Below are positions 24,733 through 33,741 of a DNA stretch of 64,000 nucleotides, piece by piece. The first letter of the stretch is position 1, and every line of letters begins with the position of its first letter. The position numbers and the translations under genes were made by a program. Source of the DNA: Alcaligenaceae bacterium (GTDB taxonomy: Bacteria; Pseudomonadota; Gammaproteobacteria; Burkholderiales; Burkholderiaceae_B); contig JACCES010000007.1 in NCBI GenBank assembly GCA_013416455.1, positions 124,001 through 188,000 on the forward strand. Reading direction: 5' to 3'. The notes under the pieces are model-generated. The model ran no database searches and had not been told where the DNA came from. It was given only the letters and a program-made list of their open reading frames with translations.

Positions 24733-26423
24733 TACGCCATGCTATCAAAACATCACAACTACGGCGAATGCTGTCGTTGACAGTCCAGAACCTGAGCGTC
24801 GCAGATGGTTCCTGGATGAACTTACACCGCCACGCATTAAACCGCGTAAGCACGTTAGTAAGTAGACCTGCCAGCGCGGGCTTATTGGCAACCCTTATCG
24901 GCATGAGCACGATTCTAGGGTACGCTCCATTTGGATGGTTTCCCATACCAGTGGTTGCCCTTGCATGCCTCATCGGAATCACTGTAAAACAAGCGTCCGC
25001 TCAAAGAGCCGCTTATATCGGATTTTGTTTTGGCATCGGTATGTTTGGTGCCGGGGTAAGCTGGGTTTATATTAGCCTGAATACGTACGGCGGGATGTCG
25101 GCAACAATGGCATTCCTTTCTACTGTATTATTTTGCGTTTATCTCGCCGTCTTCCCAACATTATTCGCCTTCTGCTGCTGGCTAGTTCGTCGCGATACGT
25201 TGGCGTATTTGATGTTGACCGTTCCTGCATTTTGGACTGCCACTGAGTTGGCTCGTGGCACTTTCTTTACTGGATTTCCCTGGCTTTCAGTTGGCTACTC
25301 ACAAATCGTGGATAGCCCCTTATCCGGGTACGCCCCTATTTTTGGCGTCTATGGGGTATCGTTGGCGGTCGCCGTGAGCTCGGGCCTGTTGTTTCATTGT
25401 TGTTCTTCATCGAATGTTCGAAGATATCGAGCCGCTATAATTCTCGTGGCTATCATCGGTGTCGGAGTCCTATTAAAGCAAGTTTCATGGACATCCCCAT
25501 CAGGTCTCAAGTTTTCGGTAGCCTTGCTGCAGGGGAATGTGCCTCAAGATACAAAGTGGAAAGAGGCATCCTTGAAGCCCACGCTTGACCTGTACTTGTC
25601 GCTGGTACGTCAAAGCAGTGCCAAACTAATTGTGCTTCCTGAAACCGCAATCCCTCTGTTTATCGATGAGATTCCCAATAGCTACGTAGATGCGCTGATG
25701 GAACACATTCGTGCCCGTGATTCTGACCTTATTACTGGGATCCTGGAGAGACAGCCAAGCGGTGAAGGGGACATTTACTATAATAGCGCAATCAGCATGG
25801 GGGTGTCGCAGGAACGAATATATAGGAAGCAGCATCTTGTTCCATTTGGTGAGTACGTTCCTTCCTTCAGACTCGTCAGTTGGGTAGTCGATACTCTTCG
25901 GATTCCACTTAATAACATGTCGCGAGGACCCGCCTTACAGGAACCTATTCCAGTGGCTGGAGAAATGGTTGCGATTAATATTTGTTTTGAGGATGTGTTC
26001 GGTGAAGAAATCAGGCAAGCGTTGCCTTCTGCCACAGTACTCGTGAATCTGAGTAATCTTGCTTGGTTTGGTGATTCGTTAGCGGCACCGCAGCATTTAC
26101 AAATATCGAAAACACGAGCGCTCGAAGTTGGACGCTATATGTTGAGATCCACGAACACGGGGGCTACTGCAATCATAGATCCGCGTGGAACCGTGGTGAG
26201 GCAAGCACAGCCTTTTGAACGGCTCATTTTAGAGGGCGACGCCCAGGGCTTTACGGGTGCCACCCCTTATGTGATTTTGGGTAACGTTCCGATCCTCCTG
26301 TTCTGCGGGTTAGGATTGCTAGTGGGTTTATCGTCTCGGCGAGGTTGGGCGACGGAGAAGAAAGGCAAGCTGGGTCCTGCACAGCGTGATTATGTCGCTA
26401 GTGTTGGCTCGAGGTCGTTATAG
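24729..26423 (+). CDS. lnt: apolipoprotein N-acyltransferase
   Basis: Inner-membrane enzyme that N-acylates the Cys of lipoproteins, the last step of maturation. The N-terminal half has about six to seven hydrophobic segments; the C-terminal half is a nitrilase-like domain. The catalytic triad is visible: Glu in VLPETAIPLF, Lys in YRKQHLVPFGEY and Cys in AINICFEDVFG. The longest frame (564 residues) begins with TTG at 24729. ATG at 24816 would give 535 residues with a normal family N-terminus and may be the true start. It is an accessory copy, with an accessory lspA nearby. Confidence 0.9.
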   Translation: MIRHAIKTSQLRRMLSLTVQNLSVADGSWMNLHRHALNRVSTLVSRPASAGLLATLIGMSTILGYAPFGWFPIPVVALACLIGITVKQASAQRAAYIGFCFGIGMFGAGVSWVYISLNTYGGMSATMAFLSTVLFCVYLAVFPTLFAFCCWLVRRDTLAYLMLTVPAFWTATELARGTFFTGFPWLSVGYSQIVDSPLSGYAPIFGVYGVSLAVAVSSGLLFHCCSSSNVRRYRAAIILVAIIGVGVLLKQVSWTSPSGLKFSVALLQGNVPQDTKWKEASLKPTLDLYLSLVRQSSAKLIVLPETAIPLFIDEIPNSYVDALMEHIRARDSDLITGILERQPSGEGDIYYNSAISMGVSQERIYRKQHLVPFGEYVPSFRLVSWVVDTLRIPLNNMSRGPALQEPIPVAGEMVAINICFEDVFGEEIRQALPSATVLVNLSNLAWFGDSLAAPQHLQISKTRALEVGRYMLRSTNTGATAIIDPRGTVVRQAQPFERLILEGDAQGFTGATPYVILGNVPILLFCGLGLLVGLSSRRGWATEKKGKLGPAQRDYVASVGSRSL

Positions 26424-26492
26424 GTAAGCAGGGGGACGCATGTCCGGAATATTGCAGAGATCGAACATTAAACGCATTAAGGAAGATGAGCG

Positions 26493-27071
26493 ATGAGGAA
26501 GTGGCATCTTATATTGCTGACCGTTCTCGCTTTGTCAGGTTGTAAGGATTACGTTTGGCAGACTTCTGAAATTTCGGGTGCTATGCCGCCTCTGGAGTTC
26601 GAACTGCAGGACGAGGACGGACGTATAGTCACAGCTGCAGACTATCGTGGTGGTCCCGCGTTGCTATTCTTTGGCTTCGCGAATTGTCCGGACGTTTGCC
26701 CGACTACCCTTGCCGTTTTGGCTGAAGCGACACAACGACTAGATGAGAATATCCGAGAAGATCTCAAGGTTCTGTTCGTTTCGGTTGACCCGGAGCGTGA
26801 TGATCTAGAGATTCTTGCGCGTTATACCGATGCCTTCGGGCCCCAATTCATAGGATTGTCCGGTGATAAACAGGCGCTGACCGTATTGACCCGGCGGTAT
26901 GGAAGCACATATTCTTACAGTAAAAAGGATAACGACGGTAGCTATGATGTTTCGCACTCCAGCGCCGTTCTGGCATTTGACCGAGGTGGACAAGTTAGGC
27001 TTCTGATTCGTGCCGATGATCCGATAGATGCAATAGCGGCGGATCTCCGGCACCTAATTATTGAGGGGTGA
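26493..27071 (+). CDS. SCO1/SenC family copper/thiol protein
   Basis: Membrane-anchored thioredoxin-fold protein of 192 residues. The signal ends in a lipobox (LALSGC, Cys at residue 17). The Sco metal/redox site is FGFANCPDVCPTTLAVL (CxxxC), with the third ligand His in YDVSHSSAVLAFD. Sco proteins deliver or reduce copper at the CuA site of haem-copper oxidases. AAGGAAG precedes the ATG. It ends back to back with the small minus-strand gene at 27072. Being a lipoprotein, it is a candidate substrate of the linked lsp/lnt pair. Confidence 0.92.
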   Translation: MRKWHLILLTVLALSGCKDYVWQTSEISGAMPPLEFELQDEDGRIVTAADYRGGPALLFFGFANCPDVCPTTLAVLAEATQRLDENIREDLKVLFVSVDPERDDLEILARYTDAFGPQFIGLSGDKQALTVLTRRYGSTYSYSKKDNDGSYDVSHSSAVLAFDRGGQVRLLIRADDPIDAIAADLRHLIIEG

Positions 27072-27335
27072 TCATTGCCGCCGTTGTGTTAAACGGGAAT
27101 GATGACGCGTCAAGTAGGATCGCTCCCTGCGAGAAATTCTGTTTGTAGAGTAGGCTTTCCGTATAATTTTGCGAGCTTTAGGTGGTAGCTGCTCCCTACT
27201 TTTCGTGATCGCGTCTAAGTTAAAATCGTCACCTTTTATAGGTAGATTAGCTTCAAATATATAACGGTACCCTTGCACAAATCCGTAACCGATAAGAGCG
27301 CTCAGCGCCATAATAATCAACTTCGTTGCGTCCAT
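27072..27335 (-). CDS. small hypothetical membrane protein
   Basis: Protein of 87 residues. Residues 5-25 (KLIIMALSALIGYGFVQGYR) form one hydrophobic segment; the rest is basic and hydrophilic (KARKIIRKAYSTNRISRRER). It abuts the sco stop exactly and has an ATG at 27335. I do not recognise a family. Its tight fit between two operons and the orderly membrane-plus-basic-tail layout favour a real gene, but similarity evidence is lacking. Confidence 0.5.
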   Translation of the reverse strand: MDATKLIIMALSALIGYGFVQGYRYIFEANLPIKGDDFNLDAITKSREQLPPKARKIIRKAYSTNRISRRERSYLTRHHSRLTQRRQ

Positions 27336-27405
27336 ATCTCTACTGTCAGCATAAGAGTTTAAAGAATTTCTGTTTTCCCTTGTGGCGGCGTACAGAGCTG
27401 TGTTG

Positions 27406-28056
27406 CTAGCGATAGTTAGCTTTAACCTCTTGATCTACGAGACGCTTTAAATCTTCATATCCAAACTTGGGCAAAGGCTTGCCGTTGACGTAAAAGGTTG
27501 GAGTCTGCTTGACGTTTAAAGTTCGGAGGTCAGATTTGTCTTGATCGATAACCCAGGTCACGGTGTCTTTATTAGCGTCTTTACGCGCTTTATCGACATC
27601 AACGCCGATTTTCTCCGCGTAGCTCCAGATCAAGCTAGGCTGCGGGTCGTGATGGCTCGCCCACTGTGGCTGCTCATCCATTACGACATCTAAAAGTGGC
27701 CAATACTTGTCCTGGATACGCGCAGCTTCGAGGATACGAACGGCCTCCTCGGAGCCCTCATGAAAGGGAGCATAACGGATGACAAGATTCACCCTGCCCT
27801 CATGAGTTTCCACGATCTTCTTGACGAATGAATAGAAGGCCCTGCAAGTTTCGCACGACGGGTCGAAAAACTCGACAATCGTGACCTTCGCATTCGCCGA
27901 GCCAAGCACCGGCGAATGCATGCGAGTAAGCTCTTTGGCCGTATTTTCTGCGATCACCTGCTTGCGCAGCTGGCTCTGCTCGTATAGAAAAGCACCAACA
28001 GAAAACGTCATGACGGCGAGGATGCTAGTCAAGACTAGCAGAGTTTGTTTTTTCAC
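27406..28056 (-). CDS. DsbA-family thiol oxidoreductase
   Basis: Thioredoxin-fold protein of 216 residues with an N-terminal membrane anchor (TLLVLTSILAVMTFSVGAFL). The active site is EFFDPSCETCRAFYSFV (CxxC = CETC) and the cis-Pro loop is VKQTPTFYVNGKPLP. It is of the anchored BdbD/DsbA type. It overlaps dsbB by 4 bases; the pair is the expected thiol-oxidising couple. It is the last gene of the long minus-strand ccm-dsb unit and could form disulfides in apocytochromes or copper proteins. Confidence 0.9.
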   Translation of the reverse strand: MKKQTLLVLTSILAVMTFSVGAFLYEQSQLRKQVIAENTAKELTRMHSPVLGSANAKVTIVEFFDPSCETCRAFYSFVKKIVETHEGRVNLVIRYAPFHEGSEEAVRILEAARIQDKYWPLLDVVMDEQPQWASHHDPQPSLIWSYAEKIGVDVDKARKDANKDTVTWVIDQDKSDLRTLNVKQTPTFYVNGKPLPKFGYEDLKRLVDQEVKANYR

Positions 28057-28487
28057 TTTTTGCGACCTATTTTGGTTACCAGAATAATGGCGAGCGCAGT
28101 AAATGCACTGAACGACAACAAGGGAATGGAAATAAAGCCGAGCAAGTTAAGATCGGCCTTCGCGCAGGAGGGCCCCGCCCCACAAGGTTGTAATGCCTCG
28201 GGGATGAATCCGATGTACAGAAGGTTGTGATAAACGGAGAGAAGCCACCCGAGAACAACGAGGGGCAACGCGTACTTAAAAACCCCGACGTCCGAGGACG
28301 CTAGGCCGACCCCTAATATAAGTACAAGCGGGAACATAAAAATTCGTTGATGCCAGCAGAGCTCGCATGGAATAAGGCCCATTACTTCACTTAGGAATAA
28401 TGCGCTGAAGGTTGCAATAAGGGAAATAGCCCATGCAGCGAAGAGCCAATACCATCGCGCCCCAGATAGGCTTGGGCCATTCATCAT
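28053..28487 (-). CDS. dsbB: disulfide bond formation protein DsbB/BdbC-like
   Basis: Four-helix quinone-linked oxidase of 144 residues that re-oxidises DsbA. The two Cys pairs are GLIPCELCWHQRIFMFP (CxxC) and ALQPCGAGPSCAKAD (second periplasmic loop). I chose ATG at 28487; an in-frame TTG at 28523 would extend it by 12 residues without a ribosome site. It overlaps the dsbA start by 4 bases and lies 40 bases after ccdA. Its length and loop spacing fit the short BdbC subgroup. Confidence 0.9.
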   Translation of the reverse strand: MMNGPSLSGARWYWLFAAWAISLIATFSALFLSEVMGLIPCELCWHQRIFMFPLVLILGVGLASSDVGVFKYALPLVVLGWLLSVYHNLLYIGFIPEALQPCGAGPSCAKADLNLLGFISIPLLSFSAFTALAIILVTKIGRKK

Positions 28488-28527
28488 AAAAAACCGGTCC
28501 CGAAAGAGTTGTTGTCGGTGCAAGACA

Positions 28528-29274
28528 TCAGCCTATACTCCCCAAAGCAGGAAATGTCTTCAGGAGCCAGATCGCAAAACGCATTAGCTGTCCGCTCGCT
28601 ACCGCGATCCCCATCAACACGAGAATCGCGCCCGTAATCAGCTGAATGTAACGACCCGTTCGACGTAGGGAGCTTAGGCGACGCATAAAAGGCGTCATGA
28701 AATATGCGGAAAGCAGGAACGGAACGCCTAAACCGGCTGCGTAGATTCCTAACAGAGCAGTCCCATGGGCTATGCTCTCAGATGTTGCGCTAAGAACCAG
28801 AATGCTGCCAAGCACGGGGCCAATGCAGGGCGTCCAGCCAAATCCAAAGGCGACTCCCAGAAGCAGAGCGGACCAGGGATTACCGCCTTTTGTCTCAGGG
28901 TCAAAACGGTAATAGCGCTGCGCCCACATCGGAACGCGCACAACGCCCATCACGGTCAGGCCCGCTAACGCTATGATGATACCGGCCGCAATATTGAGTT
29001 CGTAGCGATAGCTGAGGAAGAGGCGTCCGATTGCCGTAATGCTGGCACCTAAAATCACGAATACCAATGCAAACCCGAAAACAAAGCATGCACTTAGTCC
29101 GAACGCTCTCAAACGCTGCGAGCGCCCTTCGTGAGCAGATGTCGTTGCAGATATGTTGCCGCCGGCAACATAAGACAGATACCCCGGAACCAGAGGCAAA
29201 ACACACGGTGATAAGAACGACGCAATACCGGCGATAAATGCAGTCAGCATTCCGATCGTGGTAAGTTCTAGCAT
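28528..29274 (-). CDS. ccdA: cytochrome c biogenesis/thiol reductant transporter CcdA
   Basis: Inner-membrane electron carrier of 248 residues with six hydrophobic segments. The two conserved Cys are in ASFLSPCVLPLVPGYLSYVA and FGFGWTPCIGPVLGSI, the CcdA/DsbD-beta signature. It moves electrons from cytosolic thioredoxin to periplasmic thiol reductases such as the TlpA-like protein encoded directly upstream and CcmG. Together with the DsbA/DsbB pair it gives the operon both oxidising and reducing arms. Confidence 0.94.
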   Translation of the reverse strand: MLELTTIGMLTAFIAGIASFLSPCVLPLVPGYLSYVAGGNISATTSAHEGRSQRLRAFGLSACFVFGFALVFVILGASITAIGRLFLSYRYELNIAAGIIIALAGLTVMGVVRVPMWAQRYYRFDPETKGGNPWSALLLGVAFGFGWTPCIGPVLGSILVLSATSESIAHGTALLGIYAAGLGVPFLLSAYFMTPFMRRLSSLRRTGRYIQLITGAILVLMGIAVASGQLMRFAIWLLKTFPALGSIG

Positions 29275-29333
29275 TGAAGTATCCTAAGAACGACGTTTTG
29301 TGTCATTGCAATGCGCCTTTCGCGTCAGCTTGT

Positions 29334-29933
29334 TTACGAGCCCTGTAATGTTCTATCGATTAACGCTTCGACTTGCTCGCCGTCCCAAGCAGCGGGTCCC
29401 AATGCGCGACCTATTTCTCGACCGTTTCGATCAATGAGTAAAGTCGTTGGTACACCGGGGGCACGGAGTAAATTTGGAGCTTGTGCTGATGGATCAAAGT
29501 ATCCACGCAAAGTCTCTATTCCGAACTCTTCGTAAAATGATTCGACCAAGGCCGTATCACGGTCAATCGACAAAGCCACAACTTCGAAGTCTGCGCCGCC
29601 CCGTTTGGCGTTTAGCCGGTCGAGTGAGGGCATTTCTTCTCGGCAAGGTGGGCACCAGGTAGCCCAAATGTTTAATAAAACGACTTTCCCTCGGAAGTCT
29701 GCCAAGCTGAGCGCTTTGTCTGCTTCGCCCTTGAAAGGCAGGGTTGGAAGATCTCGCGGTGTACTCCAGCGCATGAAGCGTTGATTGCCGATATCAATGG
29801 CGATGTTGAGAGTGCCCCCGGAGACTTTTCCTGTGGCATTCTCACGCTGGTAAGTAAACAAGAAAAATGCGATGGCGACCAATGAAGCAATCACTACCAT
29901 CGTAAGAAAGAATATTTTCAAAGCACTTTTCAT
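29334..29933 (-). CDS. TlpA-like membrane-anchored thiol-disulfide reductase
   Basis: Protein of 199 residues. An N-terminal anchor (FFLTMVVIASLVAIAFFLF) is followed by a thioredoxin-like domain with LLNIWATWCPPCREEMPSLD (CPPC) and the cis-Pro loop APGVPTTLLIDRNG. TlpA/ResA-type proteins keep apocytochrome or CuA-site cysteines reduced. It lies 5 bases after ccmI and 59 bases before ccdA, so it most likely receives electrons from CcdA. Confidence 0.9.
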   Translation of the reverse strand: MKSALKIFFLTMVVIASLVAIAFFLFTYQRENATGKVSGGTLNIAIDIGNQRFMRWSTPRDLPTLPFKGEADKALSLADFRGKVVLLNIWATWCPPCREEMPSLDRLNAKRGGADFEVVALSIDRDTALVESFYEEFGIETLRGYFDPSAQAPNLLRAPGVPTTLLIDRNGREIGRALGPAAWDGEQVEALIDRTLQGS

Positions 29934-29938
29934 GATGG

Positions 29939-30805
29939 CTACTGTGCTGGGGTTGGAGTAGTTGTGTCGTGGTCTCTTTGATTGATCGCGTGTTGGATGC
30001 TCTCGCTAATAGCGCGCGCCGCGTTCGAGTCCGGGGGAACCGCTCCAAGCACCTGCTGCCAGTAAGAGATGGCGCTGTCATAATCTCGCCGTTCTAATGC
30101 TGCAGCGCCTGCAAGTGTTAGTGCAAATGGCTCCTCGGGACTAAGGGCTAGCGCCCGTTCGAGCAATGTGGTCGGATATCCGGAAAAGCCATTAGGATTG
30201 CTTCGTGCCAAGGTTTCTGCGTACTCGGTCAGTGCGAGCGGATCGGTCTCAATTGCACTTCCGGCTTGTGAGAACGCTTTTGCGGCTTCCTCATATCTCG
30301 AAAAATACCGATATGAGCGGGCAAGCATGAGCCACCCTTGCGGGTCGTCTGGATTCAGTGCGAGTCGTGCAGAAAGTGAATTCACCATTGCCTGAATATC
30401 AGCTTGTGTGATGCTGGGTGGCGGCTGTGTAGGCGCCGGATTCATCGCAGCGGGGTTCCCTAGTTGAAGGTATAACAACATCGACGCCACGGGGAGAACG
30501 ACCGCTACACCTAACGCGGCATATTTCCCATTGCGAGGCTGTTTCCCGCTTGTTACGACGGGTTTTGCCTCATCTAACACTCGACGTTGTAAATCTTGAA
30601 CGGCTTCATCATGATCATTGGCCGACAAGGTGCCGCTTTTACGATCTCGCTCGAGTTCGGCCAACTGATCACGAAGCACGGCCGAATTCACGACGTGGTG
30701 CTCAAGATGTGTCGTTGCGCGGGGCCCGCGCCACAGCACGCGCCCTAGTGGGAGGACGACGGCAAGAAGCACCAGCACAACCACTGCAGTAAAAATGAGG
30801 TTCAT
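29939..30805 (-). CDS. ccmI: cytochrome c biogenesis protein CcmI (CycH)
   Basis: Apocytochrome c chaperone of 288 residues. Two hydrophobic segments (about 3-23 and 97-113) flank a cytoplasmic coiled-coil part (VLRDQLAELERDRKSGTLS). The periplasmic C-terminal half has TPR-like helices (PQGWLMLARSYRYFSRYEEA, then TEYAETLARSN). This is the usual CcmI layout. It overlaps ccmH by one base. It presents the CxxCH apocytochrome to the CcmFH ligase. Confidence 0.9.
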   Translation of the reverse strand: MNLIFTAVVVLVLLAVVLPLGRVLWRGPRATTHLEHHVVNSAVLRDQLAELERDRKSGTLSANDHDEAVQDLQRRVLDEAKPVVTSGKQPRNGKYAALGVAVVLPVASMLLYLQLGNPAAMNPAPTQPPPSITQADIQAMVNSLSARLALNPDDPQGWLMLARSYRYFSRYEEAAKAFSQAGSAIETDPLALTEYAETLARSNPNGFSGYPTTLLERALALSPEEPFALTLAGAAALERRDYDSAISYWQQVLGAVPPDSNAARAISESIQHAINQRDHDTTTPTPAQ

Positions 30806-31257
30806 CAGAATTTCTCAGAGTCAGCTGTTTGGGCCAATAACGCATGTGCCCGTTTGCGGTCTTCGGCGCTCAGCGGAGTATTGACGAGGCGGGCCTTGCG
30901 GCGGCGGAGTGCCATTATCAGTATCGTCAAGCCCAATAAGAACAGCAGCATCGGCCCGAACCAAAGCAACACCGTAGTGGCATTCATGGGCGGACGGTAG
31001 AGCACGAAATCCCCGTATCGTTCAACCATGTAGGTTCGGATCTCGTCATCGGTTCGGCCGGCTTGGATTAGCTCGCGGATCTGCTGACGGAGGTCGACGG
31101 CTAGTTCAGCCCTTGACGCTGCAATGGATTCGTTCTGACATACAAGGCAACGCAGCTCTTGCGCGATGTTGAACATCCGTTTCTCAGGGTCGACCGTCGT
31201 TGCGGAAGCCGGCATTGCAATCAAGAGAGATAAAATGGCAAACCACCAGTATTTCAT
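30805..31257 (-). CDS. ccmH: cytochrome c-type biogenesis protein CcmH
   Basis: Thiol reductase subunit of the haem ligase, 150 residues, with a cleavable signal (MKYWWFAILSLLIAMPASAT). The catalytic motif is LRCLVCQNESIAASRA, followed by VDLRQQIRELIQAGRTDDE. A C-terminal hydrophobic anchor follows (LLWFGPMLLFLLGLTILIMA). It overlaps ccmG by 4 bases and ccmI by 1. Confidence 0.95.
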   Translation of the reverse strand: MKYWWFAILSLLIAMPASATTVDPEKRMFNIAQELRCLVCQNESIAASRAELAVDLRQQIRELIQAGRTDDEIRTYMVERYGDFVLYRPPMNATTVLLWFGPMLLFLLGLTILIMALRRRKARLVNTPLSAEDRKRAHALLAQTADSEKF

Positions 31258-31778
31258 TGCTGGAGCTCCCGAATTAGTGGCAGCAGCGTGTCGCGTACAG
31301 CGCTTTGTGTCACCGGCCCGATGTGCTTATGGCGAATCATTCCTTGCTTATCGATGACAAACGTTTCAGGGACTCCGTAGACGCCGAAATCGATTCCCAC
31401 GCGGCCCCGTGTGTCCGACACAGAAAGCGTATATGAGTCTCCGTAACGCCCGAGCCATGCTATCGCCTCGCTGCGTACATCCTTGTAATTCAGGCCTATG
31501 ATTGGTACTACACCAGAGTTGGCTAGCTCCGAGATGACGGGATGTTCGTCAAGGCAAGCTGCGCACCAGGATGCCCATACGTTCAGCAGCCAGACCTGGC
31601 CTTTCATTGACTCAGAGGTAAAGACGTTTTCAGGCGACTTCAATTGGGGTAAAGAGAAGTTTGGAGCCGGTTTATCGATAAGAGGCGAGGGCAACTCACT
31701 TGGCTTCAACGTGAGTCCGACCGCAAGGAATGCCACCAGCACGATGAATCCCGCGAAGGGCCAAAGCAAACGATTCAC
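31254..31778 (-). CDS. ccmG: thiol:disulfide interchange protein CcmG/DsbE
   Basis: Anchored periplasmic thioredoxin of 174 residues. The N-terminal helix is FAGFIVLVAFLAVGLTL. The active site is NVWASWCAACLDEHPVIS, so CAAC where CPTC or CVAC is usual. The CcmG-specific acidic insert (GLNYKDVRSEAIAWL) and GVPETFVIDKQG loop are present. It reduces apocytochrome or CcmH disulfides. It is translationally coupled at both ends, overlapping ccmF and ccmH by 4 bases each. Confidence 0.94.
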   Translation of the reverse strand: MNRLLWPFAGFIVLVAFLAVGLTLKPSELPSPLIDKPAPNFSLPQLKSPENVFTSESMKGQVWLLNVWASWCAACLDEHPVISELANSGVVPIIGLNYKDVRSEAIAWLGRYGDSYTLSVSDTRGRVGIDFGVYGVPETFVIDKQGMIRHKHIGPVTQSAVRDTLLPLIRELQQ

Positions 31779-33736
31779 GACGTCGCTCCTTTCAAAGCGA
31801 CAGAGGCATCACGCGCTTTCCGCTTCAGTCGGTAGCGGCGATCGCTAATCGCCAACAACCCGCCTAGGGCCATCAAGAGACAACCGCCCCATATCCAGTC
31901 TACGAAGGGCTTGTAGTACACGCGAACACTCCAGGCGCCGTCACCGAGCGGTTCTCCTAATGCCACGTACACATGACGAAGTCCGTTGGCGTCGATCGCC
32001 GCTTCGGTCATGGGCATGGCAGAGGAGGCGTACGTTCGTTTTTCTGGATGCAGTAGGCCCATAGACGCTCCGTCGCGGAACATCTCGAAGTCCCCCATAT
32101 CGGCAACATAATTTGGGCCGGGGACCTTGCGCACGCCTATGAACTTCAAGTCATACCCTCCCACCTGTACCGTTTGCCCCGGCGCCATACTTACGTCTTC
32201 TTCAGTTTCGTAGCCCATCACGAGCGTGACGCCGACGACAAAAACCGCTATGCCCAGGTGGGCGACGTGCATGCCGAGCCAACTGAGAGGCTGGGAGAAC
32301 AAGCCACTACGTGTTGCTTTCATGCGTTCGTAGATTCCAATGACGACGGCAACACCGATCCACGTCGCGAGTGACACGCCGAGGGCAACAAGCAGAGACC
32401 ACCGTCCGAGCGCTAGCGGTACACCTATGCCGAATGCAACGGCGAGGAATGCGGGGATGTACAGACGTTTCAACATGGCTGGCAACTTGGCGGACTTCCA
32501 GTTCGCTATAGGGCCCACCGCCATAAGGAGTAATGCCGGCACCATGAGAGGTACAAAAATCGCGTTAAAGTAGGGCGGGCCAACGGATATTTTTCCAAGC
32601 CCCAGCGCGTCTATGAAGAGTGGATATAACGTACCGAGTAGTACGGATCCGGCAGCCACTGCCATCAGTACGTTGTTAACGAGCAAAAGGGATTCGCGCG
32701 AAATAAAATCAAACCGTCCGCCTAGACCAACTTTTGGCGCGCGGACCGCGTACAAGAGTAGTGACGCTCCCACCACTACAGCGAACAAGAGTAAGAGAAA
32801 TACGCCTCGGCGGGGGTCTGTGGCAAAAGCGTGTACCGAGGTCAAGACGCCCGAACGCACTAAGAAAGCACCGAGCAGGGATAGCGAGAAAGTGCTAATG
32901 GCGAGCAGGACGGTCCAACTTTTGAAGCTATTGCGCTTTTCGGTGACGGCAAGGGAATGTATGAGGGCTGTACCCACCAACCATGGAATGAACGACGAGT
33001 TCTCGACTGGGTCCCAGAACCACCACCCGCCCCAGCCGAGCTCGTAGTATGCCCACCAACTTCCGACTGCGATACCGAGCGTAAGGAAGAGCCAAGCTGC
33101 AGTAGCCCATGGTCTTGACCAGCGAGCCCACGCCGCGTCGAGTCTTCCCGCCAGAAGTGCTGCGACCGCAAAAGCGAACACCACGGAAAATCCGACGTAA
33201 CCCATGTAGAGCAATGGCGGATGAAAGATTAGGCCTATATCCTGTAGAAGTGGATTTAGATCAAGTCCTTCCAACGGAGCTGGCGTAAGGCGTTCAAATG
33301 GGTTTGATGTGAGCAGAACAAACAGCAGAAATCCAGCATTGACCAAGCCCAATACGCCCAGGACTCTGGCGACCATAGGCTCCGGCAACTGACGTGAAAG
33401 CATGCTGACCGCGCATGCCCAGCCGGTTTGCATCAGTACCCACAGCAAAAGCGAACCCTCATGGCCGCCCCAAACTGCGGCAATGCGGTAGAAGAGCGGC
33501 AACCGGGAGTTGGAATTCTCTGCGACATAGGCCACAGAGAAATCCTTGGTTATGAACGCCCAAGTCAGGCTTAGGAATGCCAGACTGACTAGGGCAAACT
33601 GGATACGCGCCGCAGGTCGTGCAAAAGCGATCCATGCCGCGTTCCCATTTGCCGCACCTGGCAAAGTCAACGCCCCTTGAGCACCCGCCACGAGTAGCGT
33701 CAAGATAAGGGTAAAGTGGCCAAATTCAGCAATCAT
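31775..33736 (-). CDS. ccmF: haem lyase subunit CcmF
   Basis: Large membrane protein of 653 residues with about 14-15 hydrophobic segments. The haem-handling WWD domain is WGGWWFWDPVENSSFIPWLV near residue 235, with conserved His residues nearby (HEGSLLLWVL, FHPPLLYMGY). Length and motif order match CcmF of system I. It ligates haem from holo-CcmE to the CxxCH of apocytochrome with CcmH and CcmI. It starts 5 bases after ccmE. Confidence 0.97.
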   Translation of the reverse strand: MIAEFGHFTLILTLLVAGAQGALTLPGAANGNAAWIAFARPAARIQFALVSLAFLSLTWAFITKDFSVAYVAENSNSRLPLFYRIAAVWGGHEGSLLLWVLMQTGWACAVSMLSRQLPEPMVARVLGVLGLVNAGFLLFVLLTSNPFERLTPAPLEGLDLNPLLQDIGLIFHPPLLYMGYVGFSVVFAFAVAALLAGRLDAAWARWSRPWATAAWLFLTLGIAVGSWWAYYELGWGGWWFWDPVENSSFIPWLVGTALIHSLAVTEKRNSFKSWTVLLAISTFSLSLLGAFLVRSGVLTSVHAFATDPRRGVFLLLLFAVVVGASLLLYAVRAPKVGLGGRFDFISRESLLLVNNVLMAVAAGSVLLGTLYPLFIDALGLGKISVGPPYFNAIFVPLMVPALLLMAVGPIANWKSAKLPAMLKRLYIPAFLAVAFGIGVPLALGRWSLLVALGVSLATWIGVAVVIGIYERMKATRSGLFSQPLSWLGMHVAHLGIAVFVVGVTLVMGYETEEDVSMAPGQTVQVGGYDLKFIGVRKVPGPNYVADMGDFEMFRDGASMGLLHPEKRTYASSAMPMTEAAIDANGLRHVYVALGEPLGDGAWSVRVYYKPFVDWIWGGCLLMALGGLLAISDRRYRLKRKARDASVALKGATS

Positions 33737-33741
33737 GTCGG

